Source: Dokdonella_A sp966248875 | GTDB lineage: Bacteria; Pseudomonadota; Gammaproteobacteria; Xanthomonadales; Rhodanobacteraceae | NCBI GenBank assembly: GCA_966248875.1 | Contig: CBINBI010000028.1 | Span: forward strand, 1 to 38,033 | Length of the DNA stretch: 38,033 nucleotides | Direction: 5' to 3' | Part shown: in pieces, positions 27,088-35,276 of the stretch | Numbering within the stretch: position 1 is the stretch's first letter | Layout: each line of letters opens with the position of its first letter | Program-made: the position numbers and the translations under genes | Notes under the pieces: model-generated | The model's input: only the letters and a program-made list of their open reading frames with translations | Told to the model about the DNA's origin: nothing | Databases searched by the model: none

Positions 27088-28845
27088 ATGGGTTTTCAGA
27101 AGATCTTGTCGCCAGCCGGCGTCGATGCCGGCAGGCGGCGCTTTGTTCAAGGTATGACCCTCGGCGGGGTTGCTATTGCCTGCGGCTTGCGAAGCGGCGC
27201 AGCGGCCGCGCGATCCGCCGCGGATGTGCCGACGCTCGCCGGCACGGAGTTCGACCTCGTCATCGACGAGCTGCCGGTCAACTACACCGGTGCGCCGCGG
27301 ATCGCCACTGCCGTGAACGGTTCCGTTCCGGCGCCGATTCTGCGTTGGCGCGAGGGAACCGAGGTGACGGTGCGCGTCACCAACCGCCTGCGCTCGCAGA
27401 GCTCGGTTCACTGGCACGGAATCCTGCTGCCGGCCGGCATGGATGGCGTCCCGGGACTGAGCTTCCCGGGCATCGCGCCAGGCGAAACATTCATCTACCG
27501 CTTCCCGGTCAGGCAAAGCGGAACGTACTGGTATCACTCGCATTCGCGCTTCCAGGAGCAGACCGGCCTCTACGGCGCGCTGATCATCGATCCTGCTGGG
27601 CCCGATCCGATCGCCTGCGATCGGGAATACGTCATCATGCTCAACGACTGGACCGACGACGATCCCGAGTCGGTCTTCCGCACGCTCAAGAAGCAGAGCG
27701 ACTTCTTCAATTTCGCGCAGCCGACGGCACGTGACTTTCTGCGCGATGCGGCCTCGATCGGCCTCGATGCGGCGATCGCGAGGCGCAGGATGTGGAACCG
27801 CATGCGCATGGTGCCGACCGATCTTGGCGACGTTTCGGGCAGTACTTATACATATCTGCTCAACGGCACGACGCCGGCAGGAAACTGGACCGGCCACTTC
27901 CGGCCCGGTGAGCGCATCCGGCTGCGTTTCATCAATGGCTCGGCGACGACAATCTTCGACGTGCGCATTCCGGGGCTGAAGCTTTCGGTGGTCGAAGCGG
28001 ACGGCCAGGCGGTGGAGCCCGTCGAAGTGGACGAATTCCGCATTGCCGTGGCCGAGACGTACGACGTCGTCGTCCGACCCGAGGCCGACCAGGCCTTCAC
28101 GATCTTCGCGCAGTCGATGGATCGCAGCGGCTACGCGCGCGGGACGCTTGCACCGAGGCTCGGCATGGAAGCGGACGTGCCGCGTGTCGATCCGCGTCCG
28201 TGGCTCGACGCGGTGGACATGGTCGGCGCGGCGGCGCAGAGCCGAGGGCGCGGGGAATCGCGCACGGACATGCATGGCATGGGACACGGACTTTCGACGT
28301 CGCACGAAAGCGCGGTCGAAACTCCGAAGGTACGACATGCCCGGACCGAATACGGCTACACGACCGACATGCGCGTGGATATGCCGAGAACGAATCTCGA
28401 CGATCCCGGCGTCGGTCTTCGCGGCAACGGACGTCGCGTGTTGACGTACGCGGACCTGCACACCGTCGGTGGCTCGCTCTATAGAAACCCACCGGAGCGC
28501 GAGATCGAGCTTCACCTGACCGGCAACATGGAGCGCTTCGTCTGGTCGTTCGACGGTCTCAAGTTTTCGGACGCCACGCCGGTCCATTTCCGGTTCGGTG
28601 AGCGCCTGCGCATCGTGCTGGTCAACGACACGATGATGTCGCATCCAATCCATCTGCACGGCATGTGGAGCGAGGTCGAGAACGAACGCGGCGAGTTCCA
28701 GGTACGCAAGCACACCGTCAATGTGCAGCCGGCACAGCGCGTTACCTATCTCGTCACCGCTGACGCGCCGGGACGCTGGGCGTATCACTGCCATCTTCTC
28801 TACCACATGGAAGCGGGCATGTTTCGCGAGGTGGTGGTGGCATGA
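27088..28845 (+). CDS. copA: CopA-type periplasmic multicopper oxidase (copper resistance)
   Basis: A 585-residue protein with a twin-arginine signal (DAGRRRFVQGMTLGG), so it is exported folded. Cupredoxin copper ligands are all visible: HWHG (108-111), HSH (150-152), HPIHLHG (about 518-524) and HCHLLYHMEAGM (567-578), giving type 1, 2 and 3 sites. A short Met/His segment (DMHGMGHGL) sits mid-protein. It oxidises Cu(I) in the periplasm and sequesters copper. The ATG at 27088 is preferred over the GTG at 27082 because GGAG is only correctly spaced for the ATG. It overlaps copB by 4 bases (ATGA). Confidence 0.93.
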   Translation: MGFQKILSPAGVDAGRRRFVQGMTLGGVAIACGLRSGAAAARSAADVPTLAGTEFDLVIDELPVNYTGAPRIATAVNGSVPAPILRWREGTEVTVRVTNRLRSQSSVHWHGILLPAGMDGVPGLSFPGIAPGETFIYRFPVRQSGTYWYHSHSRFQEQTGLYGALIIDPAGPDPIACDREYVIMLNDWTDDDPESVFRTLKKQSDFFNFAQPTARDFLRDAASIGLDAAIARRRMWNRMRMVPTDLGDVSGSTYTYLLNGTTPAGNWTGHFRPGERIRLRFINGSATTIFDVRIPGLKLSVVEADGQAVEPVEVDEFRIAVAETYDVVVRPEADQAFTIFAQSMDRSGYARGTLAPRLGMEADVPRVDPRPWLDAVDMVGAAAQSRGRGESRTDMHGMGHGLSTSHESAVETPKVRHARTEYGYTTDMRVDMPRTNLDDPGVGLRGNGRRVLTYADLHTVGGSLYRNPPEREIELHLTGNMERFVWSFDGLKFSDATPVHFRFGERLRIVLVNDTMMSHPIHLHGMWSEVENERGEFQVRKHTVNVQPAQRVTYLVTADAPGRWAYHCHLLYHMEAGMFREVVVA

Positions 28846-29768
28846 AGACGATGGCCTTCGCCTGTATCCGCCGGACACACGTCGTGCTCGCGATGATTGC
28901 TGCGTTCTCGGCGACCTTGGGTCGGGCGAGCGAGCCTGCTGTCGACTCCATGCAGCACGACGCGACGAAACGCGAGCACTTGAATCACGACACGCACGGG
29001 ATCGCCGGCTCGGGCACGAATGCGACGCATGATTCATCGATGCACGGCGGCCGCGCACCACCCGATGCGCGTTCATCGGACTATTCGGACGGCCAGCCGA
29101 TGAGCACGATGCCAGGCATGGCCGAGTCGATGAACGACGACGCTCCGTTCGGAAAGTTGCTGCTCGACCGATTCGAGTACGGCCATGGCCCGGAGGGGAA
29201 CGGGGTCACATTGGACGCACAGGCGTATGCGGGCGGGGACGAAAACAAGCTGTGGCTCAAGCTCGACGGCACGCGCACGGACGGTCGTCTGCGAACGGCT
29301 CGTGCGGAGGCGCTCTGGGATCATGCATGGACGGCGTTCTGGGACACGCAAATCGGCGTGCGTCACGACACCGGTGAGGGACCGGGCCGCACCTGGGCCG
29401 CGCTGGGGGTTCAAGGCCTCGCGCCGTACTGGTTCGACGTCGAGGCGACGCTCTATGCGGGATCGGGCGGGCGTTCCGCGGCGCGACTGGAAGTCAGCTA
29501 CGAGCTTCTGCTGACACAGAAGCTGATCCTGAAACCCGATATCGAGGTCAACGCTTATGGAAAGAACGACGTTGACCGTCTGATCGGCGCCGGGCTGTCT
29601 AATATCGAGGCGGGACTTCGCTTGCGCTACGAATTCCGTCGCCAGTTCGCGCCTTACATCGGCATCGACTGGAACCGCCGGATCGGCGACACCGCGGACA
29701 TCGTCCGGGCGCACGGAGAAGCGGCGCTCGATCGCGAGATCGTCGCGGGTGTCCGTGTCTGGTTTTGA
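28842..29768 (+). CDS. copB: CopB copper resistance outer-membrane protein
   Basis: A 308-residue protein with a signal peptide, then a His/Met-rich linker (MQHDATKREHLNHDTHG, DSSMHGG, PMSTMPGMAESM) and the CopB beta-barrel-like region: FGKLLLDRFEYGHG, LWDHAWTAFWDTQIGVRHDTG and a C-terminal REIVAGVRVWF with a terminal aromatic residue typical of outer-membrane barrels. It would sequester copper in the outer envelope along with CopA. Translationally coupled to copA through an ATGA overlap. It ends the copper operon; the next gene is on the opposite strand. Confidence 0.92.
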   Translation: MKTMAFACIRRTHVVLAMIAAFSATLGRASEPAVDSMQHDATKREHLNHDTHGIAGSGTNATHDSSMHGGRAPPDARSSDYSDGQPMSTMPGMAESMNDDAPFGKLLLDRFEYGHGPEGNGVTLDAQAYAGGDENKLWLKLDGTRTDGRLRTARAEALWDHAWTAFWDTQIGVRHDTGEGPGRTWAALGVQGLAPYWFDVEATLYAGSGGRSAARLEVSYELLLTQKLILKPDIEVNAYGKNDVDRLIGAGLSNIEAGLRLRYEFRRQFAPYIGIDWNRRIGDTADIVRAHGEAALDREIVAGVRVWF

Positions 29769-29829
29769 CCCCCCGTGCTGGTTGAAGCATCGGTATGCGG
29801 ATCCTGAGTCGGGACGCAGCGGTTGGTCT

Positions 29830-30399
29830 TTACGTCGACGAGCCCTGCTGCGGCGGATAGGTGATCCGCGTTCCTTCGACATGGGCGAACGGAGTCAGCG
29901 TGTGTGCCCGGTAGCTCTGTTCCGACAGGATTTCCACGACGGGTACGCCGCGTATTTCGAGCGCGTCGGCAACCAGCGACCGATGACAGCGCCACGGCAC
30001 CGCTTCGGCGCACATGATCGCGACACGCTTGAGGCGGCTCATGTCGATCAGGCTCTGCAGCGCCTCTTGGAACCCATCCGTCTGCATGTAGTCGGCGTAG
30101 CCGCGAAAGCTTCTGTTGCGCCAGCCGGTGTTCGGAGAATTCTTCAGCGGGTGCCGCAGGCCTCCCAATCCCTGCATTGGCACGTAGGCGATGCCCGCCT
30201 TCTCCAGTGCCGGCGCCAGTGCGTCGCGGTTGTATTGCGGATTGTGCCGCGACCGGGGGATGGTGCGGATGTCGGCGAGTTGCTCGATCGCATACGTCTT
30301 GAGCAAGCCGACGAAACGCTCGATCGGCAACGTCGAATGTCCGACCGTAAACACAGTGCCGGGCGGCCAACAGGCCTCATCCGGTTTCGTCTGAGTCAT
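29830..30399 (-). CDS. DUF488 domain protein
   Basis: A 189-residue protein from the ATG at 30399; a longer frame to 30519 gives a low-complexity extension and is not favoured. It has the DUF488 landmarks FTVGHSTLPIERFVGLL, LADIRTIPRSRHNPQYN and the C-terminal AIMCAEAVPWRCHRSLVADAL, where the Cys and Arg/His residues may form an active site. DUF488 proteins are small alpha/beta proteins of unproven activity. It converges with copB and is divergent from the unknown gene at 30592, sharing an upstream region that contains a promoter-like element. Confidence 0.88.
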   Translation of the reverse strand: MTQTKPDEACWPPGTVFTVGHSTLPIERFVGLLKTYAIEQLADIRTIPRSRHNPQYNRDALAPALEKAGIAYVPMQGLGGLRHPLKNSPNTGWRNRSFRGYADYMQTDGFQEALQSLIDMSRLKRVAIMCAEAVPWRCHRSLVADALEIRGVPVVEILSEQSYRAHTLTPFAHVEGTRITYPPQQGSST

Positions 30400-30507
30400 G
30401 TCCGAGGCTAGGGCGCCGCTCGTCCGTGCGTCAACCCTGCTTGCGGATTGAGCCGTTGCAGCCGAAGTGGGATCGAGGCTGCTGGACCTCGTCGCACTCA
30501 GCTTGGT

Positions 30508-30540
30508 CGATTCTGTCAAATCGTATGCCGGCTCTCGTAA
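30508..30540 (+). promoter_or_regulatory. Predicted ECF-type promoter, copy 1
   Basis: CGAT, two bases, TGTCAA (30514-30519), a 15-base spacer and TCGTAA (30535-30540). 24 of 33 bases match the element at 35181-35213, with the same spacing throughout. TGTCAA and TCGTAA sit where ECF -35 and -10 boxes would be, 51 bases before the ATG of the hypothetical gene at 30592. Assignment to the ECF sigma at 34069 is inferred from proximity and from the shared element. Confidence 0.55.
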
Positions 30541-30591
30541 TACCAGTCAGCGGGCGACACGAAGCCCCGCGATGGCCGGCGAGGGGGGGCG

Positions 30592-31047
30592 ATGAGTATT
30601 CCATGTCCGAAAGCGCATGCGGTGTCGTGTTTCACCGAGGACACGCAAGCCAAACTCATCGCTCACGGGGTCATCTTCCTGGAAGGCCGGCTCCCGTTAA
30701 GCCACGAGCTTGAACGCGAGGTGCGCCGAGTCGGAATCGAAAACGTCGTCGACTATCTGAACAAGCGGTTCATGCACGAGTTGACGCGCGTCGGCTGCAT
30801 ATTCAAGGCCGACGGTCTGGGGCTGCTGATGTCGATGGTCATGCCAGCCGGTTCGCAGGGGGTGCGCGAGTTCCAGTTCCGCATGCGTCGTTTCCAGCGA
30901 TGGCACGAGCGCTGGGTTCATGCTGCCAACTGCCTGGTCGCAGATTCGCTGAAGCGAATGAAGGGTCCGGGGTCGGTAGCCGCAGGTACTGTCGTGGAGC
31001 TTCCGAGCGAGCGTCACGGGGTGACGCGCCACCAGCGCGCGGCCTGA
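30592..31047 (+). CDS. Hypothetical protein downstream of a predicted ECF promoter
   Basis: A 151-residue protein not recognised. It has no signal peptide. Visible: an N-terminal PCPKAHAVSC pair of cysteines, HELEREVRRVGIENVVDYLNKR helices, a GCIFKADGLGLLMSMVMPAG hydrophobic stretch, RRFQRWHERWVHAANCL, and a basic C-terminus (RHGVTRHQRAA). A strong GAGGGGGGG ribosome-binding site precedes the ATG. The promoter-like element at 30508-30540 lies 51 bases upstream, nearly identical to one before the beta-helix gene at 35277. It lies 325 bases before the kinase gene, same strand, so co-regulation is plausible. Confidence 0.65.
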   Translation: MSIPCPKAHAVSCFTEDTQAKLIAHGVIFLEGRLPLSHELEREVRRVGIENVVDYLNKRFMHELTRVGCIFKADGLGLLMSMVMPAGSQGVREFQFRMRRFQRWHERWVHAANCLVADSLKRMKGPGSVAAGTVVELPSERHGVTRHQRAA

Positions 31048-31372
31048 GCCGCCGTCGCTCGATTCACGACGGAAGCGACCAGCCATACCCCCAGCGCCGG
31101 CAAGCCGGTGCAGGCGCTGCCTCCCCGACTCTGTCAACGCGACGCTCCGACTCGGGCGGCACTCCTGAGCAATTATTGAGATTGCGGCCAGGCCGGAGCG
31201 TGGACCCACGACGATGGAGGACCGCCGACGGCGCGTCCCGAACCTGCCCAACGCAATTCCCCATCTGGACCATCGAATCTCCAGCGCCGTCTTCCGTTCG
31301 GACAGGGCGGGGCTGTTGAAGGCCGCAAACGTCTAAGCGACCATCTTTCCAGCCGAGTCGGGGGGCAGGGCA
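31048..31372. other. 325-base gap before the kinase gene
   Basis: It holds the half-conserved promoter-like element (31126-31158) and a hairpin in which CAGCGCC (31092-31098) pairs with GGCGCTG (31113-31119) around an inner CCGGC/GCCGG. The last 30 bases contain GGGGGGCAGGG, the likely kinase ribosome-binding site. No open frame here looks coding. Confidence 0.55.
31126..31158 (+). promoter_or_regulatory. Half-conserved copy of the promoter-like element upstream of the kinase
   Basis: CGACTCTGTCAA at 31126-31137 matches copy 1 in 11 of 12 bases, but the downstream box is TCGGGC with a spacer one base shorter. It lies about 230 bases before the kinase ATG. It may be an autoregulatory promoter that has drifted or a chance partial match. 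Confidence 0.25.
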
Positions 31373-34006
31373 ATGGATATCGACAAGTGGCAACGTCTGC
31401 GGCCGTTGATAGAAGAGGCATCCGAGCTCACCAGAAGCGAGCGTGAGGCGTACTTCGCGCACATTTCCGCCACGAACCCCGATCTGGTGGAGGAGCTCAG
31501 GCGGCTGGTCGCTTTGAATGACGCGAACGACAGCGCCATGGATCAGGACGTCGCGGCGTTTGTCAGCGAGGCCGTCGCTTCGGAAGTCTCTGCGGACCTG
31601 CTGCCGGAGCTGCAGCCCGGAACGCGCATCGGCCATTACGTCATCCTAACGAGCATAGGTTCCGGCGGGATGGGTGCCGTCTACAAGGCAGAGCGGCGCG
31701 AGACTGGTTTTACTCAGACCGTCGCCCTGAAGATCCTGCACGACGCGATTCCCAGCAGAGCCGCGCGGCAGCGTTTTTATCAGGAGCGGCAGGTTCTGGG
31801 GACGTTGCGGCACCCCTGCATCGCACAGTTGCTCGACGTCGGCGAAACGAGCGAGGGCCAGCCCTATTTCACGATGGAGCTCGTGGAAGGCGTGCCGATC
31901 ACGACATACTGCACATCGAAAGGCCTGTCCGTGGAACAGCGCCTGCGGCTGGTCTCGCGCGTCGCCTCCGCGCTCGCTTACGCGCACCAGAAGCTGGTCA
32001 TCCACCGCGACATCAAGCCATCGAACATCCTCGTGACGGACGACGGCACACCCAAGCTGCTCGATTTCGGCATATCGAAACTGCTGGATCTACCCGACGC
32101 TGCGACGCCCACGATGCAGCACGTCGCGCCGATGACACCCGAATACGCCGCTCCCGAACAATTCCGTGGCGCACCGGTGACGGCGGCAACGGATATCTAC
32201 CAACTGGCCACGCTGACGTACCGCCTCGTCACATGCGCACTTCCGTTCGACGCGAACACAGCCGATCTGCCTGCGTGGTCGAACGCTGTTTGCGAGCGGG
32301 AACCCGACAGTATCGGCCGTGCCATATCGCGACAAAACAGGAAGCTCTCGGATTCGACTGAGGCCAGACTCCTCCGACAGTCCGTGACCGCGGATAAAGA
32401 TCTGAATGCGATCCTCATGCAGGCGCTCACCAAGGCACCAGAAGATCGCTATCGGTCGATGGACGCCTTCTGTGCCGATATAGAAGCCTACCTGGCGTGT
32501 CGCCCAATATCCGCAAAGCGAGCCAGTCGCTGGGCCTCGGCAGTGAAATTTGTGAGACGCAACCGCTTGGCTACTGCAGCCGTCGCTGCGAGTGTTCTTG
32601 CATTGGCTTGCGGGGCCGCTCTGGCAACGTGGCAGGCCATAGAAGCACGCACTCAAGCGCGAAGGGCAGAGCACACTTATCAGTTTGTCTTGTCCCTCTT
32701 CAAGGACATGAATCCGATCCGAGCCCAGAAAGAGCGCGCGATGGCTGCGGACTCGCTGCTGCGTGAAGGACTGCGGCGCATGGACACCGATCTGAAAGGC
32801 ATGCCCGACATACGTGCGAATCTCCGCGCGACATTCGCCAACGGACTTTTCGAGCTCGGCCATTACGATGAAGCCGTGGCCTATCTGGAGGGTGCGGTCC
32901 GCGAACACGAGACGCTGCGCCCGCCAGCACCGGAGTCCATGGCGTCCACTCTCAACGACCTGGCCAGCGCCTACAAGGAGATTTCGCGGCTGCCGGAAGC
33001 CGAAGCGGCAGCGCTTCGTGCCTTGAGCATCTACGAGAAGTTGCCGGGCGATCATCGTCGCGAAACGATCAATGCGCGTACCTTGCTCGCCAACGTGGCC
33101 ACGAACCAGCGCCGAACGAAGGAAGCCATTGCTTTGCACGAACGCATCCTCGCCGATCGGCGTGCTCTCCCGGACGTGCGTCCGATCGACCTTGCAGTCG
33201 ATTACAACAATCTCGGCAGCGCTTACCTCGCCGACGATCGCTACAAGGAATCCGAGCACTGGTACCGGCAGCTGGATGATTTGCTCTCCACCGACCCCGA
33301 GGCACCCCCCTCGCGCAGGGTGTACTCGCTCGCCGGCCTGGGTGAAGCGCTGTATGGCCAGGCGCGTTACGACGAAGCGCTGGCTGCTGTGGATCAGATG
33401 CAGGAAATCGGGTTGCGGACCCTCAGCGCCAAGCACGCGGTCGTGGTCGGCGGACAGTCGCTGCGCGCCCGCATCGCCCTGGCTCGCGGTGAATATGCCG
33501 CCGCCGATGCGTTGTTCGCCGAAGCCATCGAGCAGCTCAGCCCCGCCAGCCTCGGGCTTGCCGAGCTCAACTGGGGTCTGGGGCTCCTGGATCAGGGTCG
33601 CACTGCGGAAGCGACCACCCGCCTGGAAGCCGCAGTGCGGCACCTCGACGCGACTCAGGGCGCCGACGGTCCCTCCACTCTGCTCGCCCGCATTGCGCTG
33701 GCCGCGCTTCGCATGAGACAGGACCCTGACGCGCTCCACCAGGCCGAAATCGCCTTCGCGCGCTATGCGGCCACTGACCGGCTCGACAACGACGAGTACC
33801 CCCGGGCCGCGTTGCTGCTGGCTGGAGGGCTGGATGCCGCCGGGCGGGGCGATGAGGCCCGCGTCCTCCGTCAGGAAGCCGCTTCGACGCTGGTGCGCCT
33901 GCTCGGTCCGGCGCACCCCTGGGCGATCAAGGCCCAGTCGGCGTTGACGACCGGAAAGGCCGAATCTGGCTCTCCGGCATATATTCCGTTTGCGCAATTG
34001 CAATAA
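31373..34006 (+). CDS. Transmembrane Ser/Thr protein kinase with C-terminal TPR region (PknS/PknT-like)
   Basis: An 877-residue protein. After a helical N-terminus, the kinase domain (about 86-375) has a Gly loop (IGSGGMGAVYKAE), Lys120 (VALKIL), HRDIKPSN with Asp213, DFG Asp231 and the PEYAAPEQF activation-segment end, so it should be active. One membrane helix lies at about 399-420 (LATAAVAASVLALACGAALATW). The periplasmic part (430-877) is TPR-like repeats, a likely sensor. The ECF sigma gene follows 62 bases downstream. Pairs of this type phosphorylate a threonine in sigma region 2.2 (EcfP-PknT of Vibrio, EcfK-PknS of Xanthomonas); this pair probably does the same (inference). Confidence 0.9.
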   Translation: MDIDKWQRLRPLIEEASELTRSEREAYFAHISATNPDLVEELRRLVALNDANDSAMDQDVAAFVSEAVASEVSADLLPELQPGTRIGHYVILTSIGSGGMGAVYKAERRETGFTQTVALKILHDAIPSRAARQRFYQERQVLGTLRHPCIAQLLDVGETSEGQPYFTMELVEGVPITTYCTSKGLSVEQRLRLVSRVASALAYAHQKLVIHRDIKPSNILVTDDGTPKLLDFGISKLLDLPDAATPTMQHVAPMTPEYAAPEQFRGAPVTAATDIYQLATLTYRLVTCALPFDANTADLPAWSNAVCEREPDSIGRAISRQNRKLSDSTEARLLRQSVTADKDLNAILMQALTKAPEDRYRSMDAFCADIEAYLACRPISAKRASRWASAVKFVRRNRLATAAVAASVLALACGAALATWQAIEARTQARRAEHTYQFVLSLFKDMNPIRAQKERAMAADSLLREGLRRMDTDLKGMPDIRANLRATFANGLFELGHYDEAVAYLEGAVREHETLRPPAPESMASTLNDLASAYKEISRLPEAEAAALRALSIYEKLPGDHRRETINARTLLANVATNQRRTKEAIALHERILADRRALPDVRPIDLAVDYNNLGSAYLADDRYKESEHWYRQLDDLLSTDPEAPPSRRVYSLAGLGEALYGQARYDEALAAVDQMQEIGLRTLSAKHAVVVGGQSLRARIALARGEYAAADALFAEAIEQLSPASLGLAELNWGLGLLDQGRTAEATTRLEAAVRHLDATQGADGPSTLLARIALAALRMRQDPDALHQAEIAFARYAATDRLDNDEYPRAALLLAGGLDAAGRGDEARVLRQEAASTLVRLLGPAHPWAIKAQSALTTGKAESGSPAYIPFAQLQ

Positions 34007-34064
34007 GATCCCCGATGTAAGATCGAGTGCCAGCCGCAGGACGCGGCTGCCTCAGGGGGGGATC
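34007..34064 (+). promoter_or_regulatory. RNA structure that can sequester the sigma factor ribosome-binding site
   Basis: GATCCCC (34007-34013), directly after the kinase stop, is complementary to GGGGATC (34058-34064), which overlaps the G-rich Shine-Dalgarno of the sigma gene (34055-34061). Inside it, CAGCCGC (34031-34037) pairs with GCGGCTG (34043-34049) over a 5-base loop. A ribosome ending kinase translation would disrupt the outer stem, suggesting that sigma synthesis is coupled to that of the kinase. This is a fold read from the sequence, not tested. Confidence 0.5.
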
Positions 34065-34068
34065 CACC

Positions 34069-34635
34069 GTGGAAGGAATCGAAATCACCAGGTTGCTGGA
34101 GGCCGTGAGCCAGGGCGACAAGGCCGCGAGCGAGCGGCTTTTCGCGGTGACATATGCACACCTGAAGAAGATCGCGCGTCATCACATCAACCGAAGTGGC
34201 GGCGCCCGGACCATTAGTCCGAGTACCCTGGTGCACGAGGCGTACCTCAAGTATTCCAGGCATGACGGGCGGGCCGTCAGTGGCGAGCATTTCTACAATA
34301 TGCTCGGCCAGGCGATGCGTCAGATCCTCCTGGACATCGCCAAGAAATATGCAACCGAAAAACACGGCGCGGGCGGGATTCGAACGGAACTCGAGGACAA
34401 CCTTGCCAGTGACGAGGTGCCGCTGCGGACGCTGCTCGACATCGACGCTGCGCTCAAGAAACTCGAGCAATGCGACCCGGAGCTGGCTCGCGTCGTCGAG
34501 TGGCATTTTTTCGCTGGCTTGTCCTTCGAGCACATTGCCGAGGCGATTGGTGTGAACCATCGCACTGTGAGACGGCAGTGGAACGCAGCAAGATCTTTCA
34601 TGCTAGACGTTCTCGATTCGAACAGGCCGAGCTGA
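34069..34635 (+). CDS. ECF sigma factor with Ser/Thr-substituted region 2.2 (ECF43-type)
   Basis: A 188-residue sigma-70-family factor starting at GTG, chosen because ITRLLEAVSQGD is the normal family N-terminus and a G-rich Shine-Dalgarno (GGGGGGG) lies 7 bases upstream. Region 2 spans about 5-95; region 4 (130-185) contains LSFEHIAEAIGVNHRTVRRQWNAARSFM. The region 2.2 acidic DAED motif of ordinary ECF sigmas is replaced by SPST (50-53) before LVHEAYLKY. No anti-sigma gene adjoins. Loss of the acid patch with a Thr in its place fits sigma factors that need phosphorylation to bind core polymerase; the kinase upstream is the obvious partner. Confidence 0.9.
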   Translation: MEGIEITRLLEAVSQGDKAASERLFAVTYAHLKKIARHHINRSGGARTISPSTLVHEAYLKYSRHDGRAVSGEHFYNMLGQAMRQILLDIAKKYATEKHGAGGIRTELEDNLASDEVPLRTLLDIDAALKKLEQCDPELARVVEWHFFAGLSFEHIAEAIGVNHRTVRRQWNAARSFMLDVLDSNRPS

Positions 34636-35276
34636 GGTCATATCAAGAGCCCAGCCGAGAGGGGCGGGTCAGGGCCTCCGACGGTCCTCATTCCGCGCGC
34701 TTGCGACTCTGATGGGACGCGGGGCACGGCCTATGTGCCGCGCTGCTCGGTACCGTGTGGATAGTAAGGCTCGCTCCGATGGCGGGTGCTGTGGCGAGCG
34801 GCTTCGGCAGCGGTTTTCGGTAATTTGGCCGCGGTCGAGGCGGGGCAAACCAGCGCCATCGCACGAATTACGTATCGGGTCATCATCACTTACGTACTGA
34901 ACACCGCCGATGGGCTGCGTACGTTTTGAAAAACACTGATGGCTGGAGGCTTCGACAGAGGTTGGATTCTTCCACAACCGCAGGCGGTCAGGTCTTCAGA
35001 TACACCGTCCACCGTCCTCTCCAACAGGGTGGCAACCGGCGCAGCTGATCACGCCGGCTAGCGACGCCAGCAAATCATTCGGCCAATATAAAAAAACGGG
35101 GATGCCGTATTTCGTTTCGCGAACGACGGCTGCATGGGCCTCTCATGAGGGATGCCGAGGCTTGGGTGTTTTTTACGACCCGATAGTGTCAAACCCGATG
35201 CCGAACGTCGTAAGCCTTCAGAAGGGGGCGCCATTGCTGCTTGCCGGCAGCGGCGCAAATCAATCCAGGAGGACGA
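34636..35276. other. 641-base gap between the sigma factor and beta-helix genes
   Basis: No convincing gene. Less GC-rich than the rest, with an AT-rich patch (CCAATATAAAAAAA near 35082-35095), a T-run near 35169-35174, the promoter-like element at 35181-35213 and the AGGAGG site of the next gene. The length is unusual in this compact window and suggests a long leader, lost sequence or an imported boundary. Confidence 0.6.
35181..35213 (+). promoter_or_regulatory. Predicted ECF-type promoter, copy 2
   Basis: CGAT, two bases, TGTCAA (35187-35192), a 15-base spacer and TCGTAA (35208-35213), 63 bases before the beta-helix ATG. It also shares ATGCCG in the spacer with copy 1. The element is intergenic, with nothing coding around it, so conservation by coding constraint does not explain the match. 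Confidence 0.55.

Noticed and set aside
32090..34003. A 637-codon minus-strand open frame opposite the kinase gene
   Set aside because: The plus strand has all kinase motifs and TPR repeats; the opposite frame has no ribosome-binding site or recognisable domain.
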